A DNA stretch of 17,623 nucleotides from Acidobacteria bacterium UBA7540. GTDB lineage: Bacteria; Acidobacteriota; Terriglobia; UBA7540. The stretch spans positions 30,900-48,522 of the forward strand of contig DLMI01000071.1 of the NCBI GenBank assembly GCA_002478145.1, written 5' to 3'. This document shows, one piece after another, positions 1 to 7,204 of this stretch; within the stretch, counting starts at the first letter, position 1; each line of letters starts with the position of its first letter. The position numbers and the translations under genes were made by a program. The notes beneath the pieces were generated by a model. The model searched no databases and was not told the origin of the DNA. It saw nothing but the letters and a program-made list of their open reading frames with translations.

Positions 1-24
1 GCAGTCCCGCAGGCGCGGGACTGC
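1..24. repeat. GC-rich hairpin at left edge
   Basis: A perfect 10-bp inverted repeat (GCAGTCCCGC, loop AGGC, GCGGGACTGC) forms a strong hairpin. There is no T-tract after it, so it is not a classical intrinsic terminator on the + strand. Related GCGGGAC/ACGGGAC words continue to about position 38. It may be the 3' end structure of a gene left of the window or one more of the palindromic repeats found elsewhere here. The stretch 1-237 holds this hairpin, the next palindrome and the leader of the first gene, and no coding region that I can support. Confidence 0.5.
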
Positions 25-61
25 GCGGGACACGGGACACAGGAATAATCAGGAAGGCCTT

Positions 62-115
62 GTAGCGGCGGGGCTGAAGCCCCGCCCTTCCAGTGCCGTA
101 GTGAGAAATGCGGGA
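62..115. repeat. REP-like palindrome, copy A
   Basis: The palindrome GGCGGGGCT-GA-AGCCCCGCC occupies 67-86. What follows (CCTTC, then a GTGAGAAATGCG-like stretch near 100-112) matches the flank of the copy at 3894-3950, where GTGAGAAACGCG follows at the same distance. The repeat unit is therefore longer than the palindrome itself, about 50 bp, and has dispersed as a unit. It resembles REP-type extragenic elements. No transposase is visible nearby. Confidence 0.65.
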
Positions 116-237
116 TAGCCTGCTTTCGCGCCGCAGCGAGTGTTGATGCCGCCCGCCGATTTGGATTTCAGGGTAGAATAATGAGGGCCCTTCTTTCACT
201 GGGGACGCGAACGATTTGACGAAGGAGGCATGGATCT

Positions 238-762
238 ATGGACCTGCAATATCCCGTCGGGAAGTTCAAGTGGGAAGGAGTCATTACGGACGAACAGAGA
301 CGACAATTGATTGCTCAAATCGAGCAGGCGCCTGCGCAGCTCCGCAAAGCCCTGGCAGGGTTAACGGAGGAGCAGGTCGATACTCCCTACCGCCCAGGCG
401 GCTGGACGGTGAGGCAAGTGGTCCATCACCTCCCTGACAGCCACATGAATGCCTACGTGCGCTTCCGGCTTGCCTTAACGGAGGACGAGCCGACCATTAA
501 GCCGTACGACCAGGAACGCTGGGCAACCCTTAAGGATGCGCGCACAGCGCCTGCGGAGCTTTCCCTTTCCTTGCTGGAATCTTTGCACCGGCGCTTTGTA
601 CTCCTATTGAGGTCCCTGCGCGCAGAGGATTTCGCGCGCACGTTCCTGCACCCTGAAATGGGAGTGGTGACACTGGACAAATACCTTGGTATGTATGCCT
701 GGCACGGCCGGCACCATATCGCGCACGTCACGTCTCTTCGCGACCGAATGGGATGGAAGTGA
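238..762 (+). CDS. DinB/YfiT-family putative metal-dependent enzyme
   Basis: This 174-residue protein matches the DinB/YfiT fold, a four-helix bundle with a three-histidine metal site. Members include Bacillus YfiT and bacillithiol or other thiol S-transferases. Visible signature parts are GGWTVRQVVHHLPDSH at residues 54-69 and WHGRHHIAH at 155-163; these should supply the metal-binding histidines. The length is typical of YfiT-like proteins (about 170). The ATG at 238 is preceded by AGGAGG at 223-228 with 9 nt spacing, which settles the start. It stands alone, with palindromic repeats on both sides. The family covers hydrolases and thiol transferases, so the substrate is unknown; the fold assignment is firm and the reaction is not. 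Confidence 0.88.
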   Translation: MDLQYPVGKFKWEGVITDEQRRQLIAQIEQAPAQLRKALAGLTEEQVDTPYRPGGWTVRQVVHHLPDSHMNAYVRFRLALTEDEPTIKPYDQERWATLKDARTAPAELSLSLLESLHRRFVLLLRSLRAEDFARTFLHPEMGVVTLDKYLGMYAWHGRHHIAHVTSLRDRMGWK

Positions 763-787
763 GCGGGCACTCGGTAGGTAGTACCCT

Positions 788-862
788 GTCATTCCGAGCG
801 AAGCGAGGAATCTCGCTCTGAATCAAAGGACATGCGAGATTCCTCGCTTCGCTCGGAATGAC
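788..862. repeat. 29-bp perfect inverted repeat (GTCATTCCGAG element)
   Basis: Two perfect 29-bp inverted arms (788-816 and 834-862) surround a 17-nt loop. The outer ends are GTCATTCCGAGCG and CGCTCGGAATGAC. A diverged relative lies at 16566-16668. The element sits between the stop of the DinB-like gene and the start of the sensor kinase gene, so transcribed RNA would form a very stable hairpin. It could act as a terminator or RNA stabiliser, but the perfect arms and second copy point to a dispersed MITE- or REP-like element. The remainder of 763-1005 shows no gene and no convincing promoter. Confidence 0.85.
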
Positions 863-1005
863 ACAGGCGATCAAAGGCCGGTTCGTCGCATCGGCGATTA
901 GGGAGTGCCTCATCTCCTCGGAAAAAGTTTCGGGCTTTCTGGCCACACTCATCACCGTATGTTAAAATTAAGCCTGTAAGTCAGTGCAGAGGAAATATCA
1001 CAACC

Positions 1006-2121
1006 TTGAATTGGGATCCCCTAAAACGCGTATTCAGGTTCCCTCCGACATTTGGCCAGAATCTAGTCGTCTTGATCTCTGCCATGGTAGGAATCGTCCT
1101 GCTCACAGGGCATGAGTGGTTCCGCAACGGGCTGAATTCCCAACTTGAGCTGGCCATTCCGCTACTCGCGGCTCTCGCCGCTGCCACAGGGATGCTCATT
1201 TACCAGGAGCGCCGGTCCTGGGCTCTGCTCGGGGAACTCCGCGAGGCTATCAGAAGAATTGCTCCCACTTACGTCACGCTTGCGATGCCGGCGAAGCTCG
1301 AGGGTGGCACGATGGCCCTGGAAAGGGAGATCCATAGGCTGGCCAACCGCTGGAAGGATTTTTGCGACCACTGCCAGGGGGCCCACGATGCAGAAATGCT
1401 CCAGGCGGAGCATCTGGCGACGATGGGGGAACTTGCCGCGGGAGTGGCTCATGAGATTCGCAACCCCTTAGCCGGAATTGCCGGTGCAATCGAGATTATT
1501 TCCAAGGATTTTCCCAAGGATCACCCGGACCGCGAAGTCATGGAGGATTTGCGTCAGGAGGTGCGGCGAATCGAGAAAGTGCTGAACGACATGCTCGCGT
1601 ATGCCAAGCCCAAGCCTCCGCAGTTCGGCCGGGCTGACTTGAAGGACACTTTTGCCCGAACCTTGCATCTCGCTCGTCAGCAGACGGGATCAAAAAACGT
1701 GGAGTTTTCCATTCAGGTTCCTCCGGACCTCCCTGCCTTTCGCATGGATTCGGAACAGCTTCACCAAGTGCTTTTGAACCTGGTTTTGAACGGCGTTCAG
1801 GCCATCGAGCGGGAAGGGAAGATCACGGTTGCTGCCAAGGTCGCCGCTCCTGGCGGGCCGGGCCAGGCGGACCTGGTGGAAATCTCGGTGAGCGATACCG
1901 GGGTAGGTGTACCTCCTGAATCTCTGGAGCGCATCTTCCGTCCCTTCTACACAACCAAGCGGGGAGGCACGGGGTTGGGCTTGTCACTCTGCCGGCGGAT
2001 CATTCGCCAGCATGGGGGCACGTTGAGCGTCGAAAGCAAGCTCGGAAAAGGAAGTCGTTTTATTATCAGCTTGCCCATGCGCGAGGCGGTCGAGGAATCC
2101 AGAGAAATCTATGCCCAATGA
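1006..2121 (+). CDS. membrane sensor histidine kinase
   Basis: This 371-residue kinase autophosphorylates and donates phosphate to the response regulator encoded immediately downstream. Two hydrophobic segments (residues about 20-36 and 48-66) make a short membrane anchor with almost no periplasmic loop. A linker leads to the dimerisation/phosphoacceptor domain, with H-box GVAHEIRNPLAG and phospho-His at 149. The ATPase domain has an N-box around NLVLNGVQAI (258-267), G1 DTGVGVP (297-303), FRPFYTTK and G2 GGTGLGLSL (320-328). No PAS or HAMP domain is recognised. The start is a TTG with GAGGA at 989-993 rather far upstream (12 nt). The next in-frame ATG (1084) would delete the first membrane segment, so I keep TTG. 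It overlaps the regulator gene by 11 bp, indicating one transcript. The family resembles NtrB/ZraS/PilS-type kinases; the stimulus is unknown. Confidence 0.9.
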   Translation: MNWDPLKRVFRFPPTFGQNLVVLISAMVGIVLLTGHEWFRNGLNSQLELAIPLLAALAAATGMLIYQERRSWALLGELREAIRRIAPTYVTLAMPAKLEGGTMALEREIHRLANRWKDFCDHCQGAHDAEMLQAEHLATMGELAAGVAHEIRNPLAGIAGAIEIISKDFPKDHPDREVMEDLRQEVRRIEKVLNDMLAYAKPKPPQFGRADLKDTFARTLHLARQQTGSKNVEFSIQVPPDLPAFRMDSEQLHQVLLNLVLNGVQAIEREGKITVAAKVAAPGGPGQADLVEISVSDTGVGVPPESLERIFRPFYTTKRGGTGLGLSLCRRIIRQHGGTLSVESKLGKGSRFIISLPMREAVEESREIYAQ

Positions 2122-3592
2122 GAAAGTCCTGATCGTCGACGACGAGAAGCTGATTCGCTGGTCCGTCCGCCGCCAACTCGAGGAGTGGGGCTATACGGCC
2201 CTGGAGGCCGAAAGCGGCACGGGGGGACTGGCGCAGATCCGCGCCGAGTTGCCGGACCTGATCCTGCTTGACGTGCGCTTGCCCGACCTCAGCGGAATTG
2301 AGGTCCTGCGGGAGATCAAACAGAACAATCTTTCCATCCCGGTCATTATGATCACGGGTGATCCCCAGCTTGACGATATCAAGACTGCAATCAAACTGGG
2401 CGCCCTGGATTTTATCAAGAAGCCGCTGGACTTCGACGAGCTTCAGATCACCATCGCCAATGCTATCGACCGGTCGATGTTGCGCTCCGAGCGCGATGGC
2501 CTGCGGGAAGAGGTGCGGAAGCGTTCCGGATACCACGAGGTGGTCGGCAAGTCCCCGCGCATGCTGGAACTGATGAACTTCGTGCGCAAGGTGGCGGCCA
2601 GCGAAGCGTCCACGGTGCTGATTCAGGGAGAGAGCGGCACAGGAAAGGACCTCATCGCGAAGGCGATCCATTATGACAGCGTGCGCGCCGATAAGCCTTT
2701 TGTACCGATCAACTGTTCGGCAATTCCGGAAACCTTGATGGAGGCCGAACTATTCGGGCACGAGCGCGGGGCGTTCACCGACGCCAAGGCGCAGAAGAAA
2801 GGCCTCTTCGAAGTGGCCGATGGCGGGACCCTGTTCCTTGACGAAATCGGTGAAATGTCAACTTACCTTCAGGCGAAGCTGCTGCGGGTTCTGGAAGACC
2901 AAACGATCCGGCGCATCGGCGGAATCAAGGACATTGGGGTGGATGTGCGTGTTATCGCGGCATCGAACCGCGACCTCGAACAAGGTGTCCGGGAGGGTGT
3001 CTTCCGCCAGGACCTTTTCTATCGTCTCAGTGTCATCCCGATTTTCATTCCTCCTCTGCGGCACCGGAAGGAAGACGTTCTTCCGCTCGTGGACTTCTTC
3101 ATCGAGCGTTACAACTTCCGGTTTCGAAAGGGCCTCCGGGGCATCACGCAGGAGGCTCGCAACCTGCTGCTGGCCTATGACTGGCCCGGAAACGTCCGCG
3201 AACTGAAGAACGCCATCGAACGCGCGATGATTCTCGAGGAGGCGGATTACATCCGCCCCACCTATCTTCCGATTCAAGTGACGGGCCAGCCGCAGAGTTA
3301 TGAGAACCTCACACCGGTTGCGATCCCGGACTGCGTACCGGTGGAATCGCAGCCCCTCGTGACCGCCGCGGCGACCTCCTGGCGCCCGCTGGCCTCGGGC
3401 CGGATGATTCCTGTCCTGGAGTTGCCCAAACAGGGCACCTCGCTCGAAGAAGTGGAGAGGGAATTGGTCGGTCTGGCCCTAAAGCAGACGGGGGGAAACC
3501 AAACCCACGCTGCCAAACTCCTGGATATCTCCCGCGACGCGCTTCGCTACAAGATGAAGAAGTTTGGCTTTGATTCGGAAAGCGAGCTGTAG
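2111..3592 (+). CDS. sigma-54-dependent NtrC-family response regulator
   Basis: This 493-residue bacterial enhancer-binding protein has the full three-domain order. The receiver domain (1-120) has acidic pocket D10/D11, phospho-Asp 54, T82 and K104. The AAA+ domain (about 143-378) has Walker A GESGTGKD at 173-180, Walker B GTLFLDEIGEM at 239-249, arginine fingers near R299/R305 and sensor II WPGNVREL at 358-365. A Fis-type helix-turn-helix (about 455-486, GGNQTHAAKLLDISRDALRY) completes it. The sigma-54-contacting loop reads GAFTDA (220-225) instead of the usual GAFTGA. The ATG at 2111 lies inside the end of the kinase gene. Phosphorylation by that kinase should switch on RpoN-dependent promoters. 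The targets are not visible; I found no clear -24/-12 element in the window. Confidence 0.95.
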   Translation: MPNEKVLIVDDEKLIRWSVRRQLEEWGYTALEAESGTGGLAQIRAELPDLILLDVRLPDLSGIEVLREIKQNNLSIPVIMITGDPQLDDIKTAIKLGALDFIKKPLDFDELQITIANAIDRSMLRSERDGLREEVRKRSGYHEVVGKSPRMLELMNFVRKVAASEASTVLIQGESGTGKDLIAKAIHYDSVRADKPFVPINCSAIPETLMEAELFGHERGAFTDAKAQKKGLFEVADGGTLFLDEIGEMSTYLQAKLLRVLEDQTIRRIGGIKDIGVDVRVIAASNRDLEQGVREGVFRQDLFYRLSVIPIFIPPLRHRKEDVLPLVDFFIERYNFRFRKGLRGITQEARNLLLAYDWPGNVRELKNAIERAMILEEADYIRPTYLPIQVTGQPQSYENLTPVAIPDCVPVESQPLVTAAATSWRPLASGRMIPVLELPKQGTSLEEVERELVGLALKQTGGNQTHAAKLLDISRDALRYKMKKFGFDSESEL

Positions 3593-3769
3593 CCCGCAGC
3601 TTGACGCGAAGTCCTGCAACGAACTCTGCCTTTGAGCATCGAATAAGGTGCACGAAACCTTTTGCCCTTCATTGGAGCAGGCAGGGTGGATTTCATGTGT
3701 AGTTCTGCGCTGAGTTCTGGAGAGGCGTTGCCTCAGACCGATGAGTCACGCCTCGTTAGGAATCCGAAG

Positions 3770-3823
3770 GGCGGGGCTTCAGCCCCGCCGGACGCGGCGC
3801 TAGAGAGTCGCGGCTTTAGCCGC
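3770..3823. repeat. paired palindromes with GGCTnAAGCC-like core
   Basis: GGCGGGGCT-TC-AGCCCCGCC lies at 3770-3789, in the opposite orientation to the copies at 67 and 3897. A shorter palindrome, CGGCT-TT-AGCCG, follows at 3811-3822. Together with the two palindromes at 3863-3916 they fill much of the 380-bp gene-free gap between the response regulator stop (3592) and the redox protein start (3973). Nothing else in this gap looks like a gene or RNA. Confidence 0.65.
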
Positions 3824-3862
3824 TGAAACCCCATGTTCGCTGATGGCATTGGCTGGTGCCTC

Positions 3863-3950
3863 AGGGGCTAAAGCCCCTTTCTGACGGGTGCCCGGCGGCG
3901 GGGCTGAAGCCCCGCCCTTCAAGACCCGCGGTGAGAAACGCGCGCTACGT
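3863..3950. repeat. REP-like palindromes, including copy B of the long unit
   Basis: AGGGGCT-AA-AGCCCCT (3863-3878) is followed by GGCGGGGCT-GA-AGCCCCGCC (3897-3916) and a conserved flank containing GTGAGAAACGCG at about 3931-3942. The second palindrome plus flank is a near copy of positions 62-115. An open frame runs through this repeat into the downstream redox gene, but its residues are repeat-encoded and I do not treat them as protein. Confidence 0.65.
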
Positions 3951-3972
3951 GCTTGCCAGCCAGGGGGTTGCC

Positions 3973-4662
3973 ATGGGACTGATCCGCGACGAGGATGCCG
4001 CTCAAATCCGCGAAAGACTGCAACAAATGGTGAAGCCGGTAAGGCTGGTCCATTTCACCCAGGAGTTGAACCTGGAGCTTGGCGCCGAGACGCTGCAGCT
4101 TGTGAAGGAACTGGCCGGCCTTTCCGACAAGCTCTCGCTCGAGGTATTCAACTTCCTGCTCGACAAGGGGAAGGTGGGTGAATACGGCGTGGATAAGGTT
4201 CCCGCCACCGTAATCCGAAACGGGAAGGACTACGGCATTCGGTTTTATGGCTTGCCTGCCGGATACGAGTTTTCCACCTTGCTCGATGCCATCCTCGCTG
4301 TCTCGAGGGGGGATTCGGGCCTGCTTCCAGCTAGTCGAGAGAAACTTGCCAAACTTGCCCAACCCCTCCACCTCGAAGTGTTTGTCACTCCAACCTGCCC
4401 TCACTGCTCACGGGCCGTGCGACTGGCGTATCAGTTCGCGATGGAGAATGACAACATCCGCGCCGACGCCATTGAGGCCACGGAGTTCCCCGATTGGGCT
4501 ACCAGGTACCGCGTCCACGCAGTTCCGAAGACCGTCGTCAACGAAAGTGCTCAAATCGAAGGGTCGTTGCCTGAGGAGTTCTTCCTGGATGAAATCCTGA
4601 AAACAATCGAACCTCGGGAAGCCGCTGGGGGTGACGCAGGCTCGCAGGGAGGTAGGTCGTAG
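3973..4662 (+). CDS. glutaredoxin/PDO-like protein with two thioredoxin folds
   Basis: This 229-residue protein resembles the two-thioredoxin-fold protein disulfide oxidoreductases (PDO; also the N-terminal part of AhpF). The C-terminal fold carries the redox pair in TPTCPHCSRA (C142, C145) and a cis-Pro motif AVPKTV (P185). The N-terminal fold keeps its cis-Pro motif KVPATV (P77), but the expected CxxC position after VRLVHF is TQELNLEL, with no cysteine. That half is probably structural or substrate-binding. I choose ATG 3973 because AGGGGG (3962-3967) sits just upstream; a longer frame from 3856 only adds palindrome-encoded residues. No signal peptide is seen, so it is probably cytoplasmic. 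It converges on apt with 47 bp between the stops. The last few residues run into a GTAGG repeat. Confidence 0.85.
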   Translation: MGLIRDEDAAQIRERLQQMVKPVRLVHFTQELNLELGAETLQLVKELAGLSDKLSLEVFNFLLDKGKVGEYGVDKVPATVIRNGKDYGIRFYGLPAGYEFSTLLDAILAVSRGDSGLLPASREKLAKLAQPLHLEVFVTPTCPHCSRAVRLAYQFAMENDNIRADAIEATEFPDWATRYRVHAVPKTVVNESAQIEGSLPEEFFLDEILKTIEPREAAGGDAGSQGGRS

Positions 4663-4706
4663 GTAGTAGGTGGGCAAAACACTCTGCTCCACATACCACC
4701 TACCGA
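4651..4706. repeat. inverted GTAGGTG-type degenerate arrays between convergent genes
   Basis: The left arm (about 4651-4675) is built of GTAGGT/CGTAGGTA/GTAGGTGGG units. The right arm (about 4690-4706) is the imperfect reverse complement (ACCACCTACCGAC). Between them is a short AT-richer loop. The hairpin lies exactly between the stops of the redox gene (+) and apt (-), so it could serve as a bidirectional terminator. The same architecture recurs at 5277-5339 and 5646-5716. Confidence 0.6.
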
Positions 4707-4709
4707 CTT

Positions 4710-5222
4710 CTAATACTTCAGGACAGCGCGGACGTCGTACTTACTGAGTTTGGCGCGACCCCATAGGAACTCGAGCTCAATCAGAAATCCGAGCCCTACA
4801 ACTGTTCCGCCCAGTGATTCGATGAGCCCCGCCACGGCTACCGCCGTCCCGCCGGTGGCCAGCAGGTCATCAATAATCAATACGTCTTGTCCTTGGCTTA
4901 CGGCGTCGCGGTGGATTTCCAGCGAGTCGGCGCCGTACTCGAGGTTGTAACCGGCACGCGCGGTCGCGGCCGGAAGCTTGTTGGGCTTCCGCACAGGGAC
5001 AAATCCGGCGTTAAGCCGGTAGGCCACCATCGGCGCAAAGATGAAGCCGCGAGCCTCAATCCCAACCACGCAATCAATCTTGCGCCCAATATAACAGTTA
5101 GCCAGCGCATCGACGGCGGAATGAAGCCCAACCGGGTCTTTGAGCAGGGTGGTAATGTCGTAAAAAAGAATGCCGGGCTTGGGGAAGTCCGGGACTTCGC
5201 GAATCAGGCTCTTAAGATCCAC
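4710..5222 (-). CDS. apt: adenine phosphoribosyltransferase
   Basis: Apt converts adenine and PRPP to AMP and pyrophosphate in cytoplasmic purine salvage. The 170-residue length fits the family. The N-terminal motif [15 protein letters not shown] (residues 13-27) is typical of Apt. [11 protein letters not shown] follows, and the PRPP-binding loop [16 protein letters not shown] is near residues 113-128. The start codon is GTG at 5222, supported by GGAGG (complement of 5230-5234) spaced 7 nt upstream. It is the last gene of the long - strand series, 120 bp downstream of acylphosphatase with an inverted repeat between, so it may have its own promoter. Confidence 0.96.
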   Translation of the reverse strand: MDLKSLIREVPDFPKPGILFYDITTLLKDPVGLHSAVDALANCYIGRKIDCVVGIEARGFIFAPMVAYRLNAGFVPVRKPNKLPAATARAGYNLEYGADSLEIHRDAVSQGQDVLIIDDLLATGGTAVAVAGLIESLGGTVVGLGFLIELEFLWGRAKLSKYDVRAVLKY

Positions 5223-5276
5223 TCCTATTCCTCCATAAATGAGATTTCAGACTCTAATCTTCCCCTCCTTATTGCT

Positions 5277-5339
5277 CCGTAGGTGGTAGGCAGGGGAAGA
5301 CATCCTCCCACCTAGCACATTCCATCTACCACCTACCGG
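5277..5339. repeat. inverted GTAGGTGGTAGG arrays between acylphosphatase and apt
   Basis: Left arm CCGTAGGTGGTAGGCAGG (from 5278) pairs with right arm CCATCTACCACCTACCGG (ending 5339), leaving a loop of about 25 nt that contains a further CCCACCTAG unit. It is the same repeat type as 4651-4706. It sits right after the acylphosphatase stop (5343), in its 3' untranslated region. Confidence 0.65.
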
Positions 5340-5342
5340 TCC

Positions 5343-5639
5343 CTACCATCCGCCTTCGATCATGAAGCGGATGTAGCGCCTGTCCACCGCTTCGTCGGAT
5401 TCACTGACGCCGGTCACGCGGGCGCTTCGCGGCCCCTCCGCCAGGCGAAGTTTGAATTCCTCCAAAGCCACCGCATCGCCGATCACATAAGCCTCGACGG
5501 TGCCGTCCCAGAGGTTCTTAACGTAACCGGCAATGCCAAGCTGCTCTGCCCATCGCTCGGCAAAGAACCGATAGCCGACTCCTTGAACTCGTCCGGAGAT
5601 CACGAACTTCTTAGCGGTTTTCTTTCTTGCTTCGCTCAT
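5343..5639 (-). CDS. acyP: acylphosphatase
   Basis: This small cytoplasmic enzyme hydrolyses acyl phosphates such as carbamoyl or 1,3-bisphosphoglycerate-type compounds. The 98-residue protein has the diagnostic sequence GRVQGVGYRFF (residues 16-26; catalytic R24) and GYVKNLWDGTVEA (38-50; catalytic N42). The usual length is about 90; the extra residues are a lysine-rich N-terminus. ATG at 5639 is used, with no strong ribosome binding site visible because the leader is GTAGG-type repeat. It lies 55 bp downstream of the GDPD stop, so co-transcription is plausible despite no functional link. Confidence 0.95.
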   Translation of the reverse strand: MSEARKKTAKKFVISGRVQGVGYRFFAERWAEQLGIAGYVKNLWDGTVEAYVIGDAVALEEFKLRLAEGPRSARVTGVSESDEAVDRRYIRFMIEGGW

Positions 5640-5645
5640 GGACAG

Positions 5646-5763
5646 TAAGTAGGTGGTAGGCAGTAGGCGGTAGGTGGGAACAAACCTAAGAATCTCACAT
5701 GCCGTCTACGACCCACCTTCTGTCTCTTGACTTCTGACTCCTGGCTTCTGGCTCTTGCCTGTC
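5646..5763. repeat. degenerate repeats: GTAGGNG array plus CTTCTGACTC array
   Basis: From 5646 to 5678 there are about five GTAGG(T/C)(A/G)G units, with a weak inverted counterpart at 5702-5716 (CCGTCTACGACCCACC). A second array of CTTCTGACTC/CTGGCTTCTGGCTC-like units follows at 5717-5763. The second array lies inside the GDPD reading frame and encodes its polar tail (RQEPEARSQKSRDRR), so repeat invasion appears to have replaced or extended the end of that gene. Confidence 0.6.
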
Positions 5764-6582
5764 AGAGGATTCTTGCCGGCTAAGGACTTCCGCCAGCCGG
5801 GTTGGGTAGTTGGTGATGATTCCGTCCACACCGGCGGCGATCATTCGTTCCATCCGCGCGGGCTGGTCCACAGTCCAGGTGAAAACGCGAAGCGAATGCC
5901 GGTGCGCGCGGCGGATGAATCCCCGTGATGCAATTGCCCAATGTGGAAGGATAGCTTTGCCTGCCAGGGACCTTATCCGCCGGATGGCGAGCAGCGACCG
6001 GGAAACATCCAGGCCCAGCGAGAGGTGGGAGTCGAGTTCCCGGACACGGCGGAGGGTGGCGAGGTCAAACGAAACTATGGTCGCGAGCCACCAGACTCCG
6101 GCGCATTCGATCTCATCCAGTACCTTGGCCTCGATGCCCGGATATGTGCTCCTGCCCCCCTTGATCTCCACCAAGGCAAGTATCTTGTGCTGGCGAACCC
6201 AGGCGAGGACCTCGGAGAGGAGCGGAATCTTCGCGCCCACATAACGCTGCCGCGCCTTTTCTGGAAAACGCCGATTGAACCATGAGCCGGCGTCCAATCG
6301 GCGAAGGGCATTGGCTCGATGCTCGCTGACCCACCCGTGGCCTGAGGTGGTGCGGCCCAGGCGCGGGTCGTGAATGACCATGGGCATGCCGTCGGAAGAA
6401 AGGTGGACGTCCAACTCAATCCCTTCTGCGCCCTGCCGGAGGGCGAGTTCGAAAGCTGCCAAAGTATTCTCCGGAGCTTCTCCACCTCCCCCCCGGTGGG
6501 CGATGTTCAGCGGCGGCCAGACTAATCGCTGAACCTGTTGGCGACTGACGCGGTGTCGGAGAAGGTGTTTGAGAATGGGCAC
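5695..6582 (-). CDS. glycerophosphodiester phosphodiesterase
   Basis: A GDPD/UgpQ-type enzyme cleaves glycerophosphodiesters (lipid head-group breakdown products) to glycerol-3-phosphate and an alcohol. In 295 residues it shows AHRGGGGEAPENT (28-40; H29, R30, E35), ELDVH (56-60; metal ligands E56 and D58), VIHDP with general-acid H71, and VEIKGG around residue 140. The end of the barrel has FTWTVD and GVDGIITNYP. No signal peptide is clear, so it is probably cytoplasmic. The start is GTG at 6582, 34 bp after ispF. The last 25 or so residues are polar and lie within degenerate repeat DNA (5695-5763); the enzyme core is complete without them. Confidence 0.93.
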   Translation of the reverse strand: MPILKHLLRHRVSRQQVQRLVWPPLNIAHRGGGGEAPENTLAAFELALRQGAEGIELDVHLSSDGMPMVIHDPRLGRTTSGHGWVSEHRANALRRLDAGSWFNRRFPEKARQRYVGAKIPLLSEVLAWVRQHKILALVEIKGGRSTYPGIEAKVLDEIECAGVWWLATIVSFDLATLRRVRELDSHLSLGLDVSRSLLAIRRIRSLAGKAILPHWAIASRGFIRRAHRHSLRVFTWTVDQPARMERMIAAGVDGIITNYPTRLAEVLSRQESSDRQEPEARSQKSRDRRWVVDGM

Positions 6583-6616
6583 GGGGAATCAATTCTGCGA
6601 AGACCCTCAGCTCCCT

Positions 6617-7204
6617 TCAGGGACGTATCTTGCGGATGAGTGCGACAGCGTCAGCCCGCACGGCTTCACCGCGACCGAGGGCGTCCACGCCTTCGCCGGT
6701 CTTGGCTTTCACACTGACTTGATCGGCGTTCAGGCCGAGTGCCTCGGCCAGTTTTTCTTGCATGCGAGGGATATGGGGGGAAAGTTTGGGGCGTTCAAGG
6801 CCTACCGTCGCATCAACATTCACAATCGCATAACCGGCATCCTGCAACAGCTTGCGGACATGACGAAGGAATAAGAGGCTGGAAACGGCGCGCCATTGGG
6901 GAGAAGTGTTGGGAAAATGCCGCCCCATGTCGCCCAGCGCGGCGGCGCCGAGCAGCGCATCGCAGATGGCGTGCGCCAGCGCATCGCCGTCCGAGTGGCC
7001 TGCCGGACCTTTCGCGAAAGGGATTCGCACTCCGCCTAGGATGAGCTTGCGGCCGGGGATGAGGCGGTGTAAGTCGTTCCCGATGCCGGTACGAATAGAA
7101 GTCTGAAGTTCTGATGGCGGATGCGGCGGCTCGCGCGAAGGAGATTTATCTCGGCGCGATCGGATGTCTGTTTCTGGCTTCACCTGATGCTCTGAGGCTT
7201 TCAT
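6617..7204 (-). CDS. ispF: 2-C-methyl-D-erythritol 2,4-cyclodiphosphate synthase
   Basis: IspF cyclises CDP-ME-2-phosphate, releasing CMP, in the MEP isoprenoid pathway. Zinc ligands D44, H46 (GNDLHRL) and H78 (ALAHAICDALLGA) have the family spacing (32 residues between the histidines). Also present are GHSDGDA (69-75), GDMGRHFPNT and the C-terminal KAKTGEGVDALGRGEA. The protein is 195 residues against about 158 usual: roughly 38 polar residues precede the conserved IRTGIGND start. No alternative start codon lies between, so the extension appears genuine if the ATG at 7204 is used. That ATG overlaps the ispD stop in an ATGA arrangement, giving translational coupling with ispD, the pathway partner. 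Confidence 0.95.
   Translation of the reverse strand: MKASEHQVKPETDIRSRRDKSPSREPPHPPSELQTSIRTGIGNDLHRLIPGRKLILGGVRIPFAKGPAGHSDGDALAHAICDALLGAAALGDMGRHFPNTSPQWRAVSSLLFLRHVRKLLQDAGYAIVNVDATVGLERPKLSPHIPRMQEKLAEALGLNADQVSVKAKTGEGVDALGRGEAVRADAVALIRKIRP

Noticed and set aside
940..968. Possible promoter with TAAAAT at 963-968 upstream of the sensor kinase
   Set aside because: No matching -35 hexamer or sigma-54 -24/-12 pair is found at the correct distance.
3856..3972. 39-residue N-terminal extension of the two-thioredoxin-fold protein
   Set aside because: It is encoded by REP-like palindromes; ATG 3973 has its own AGGGGG ribosome binding site.
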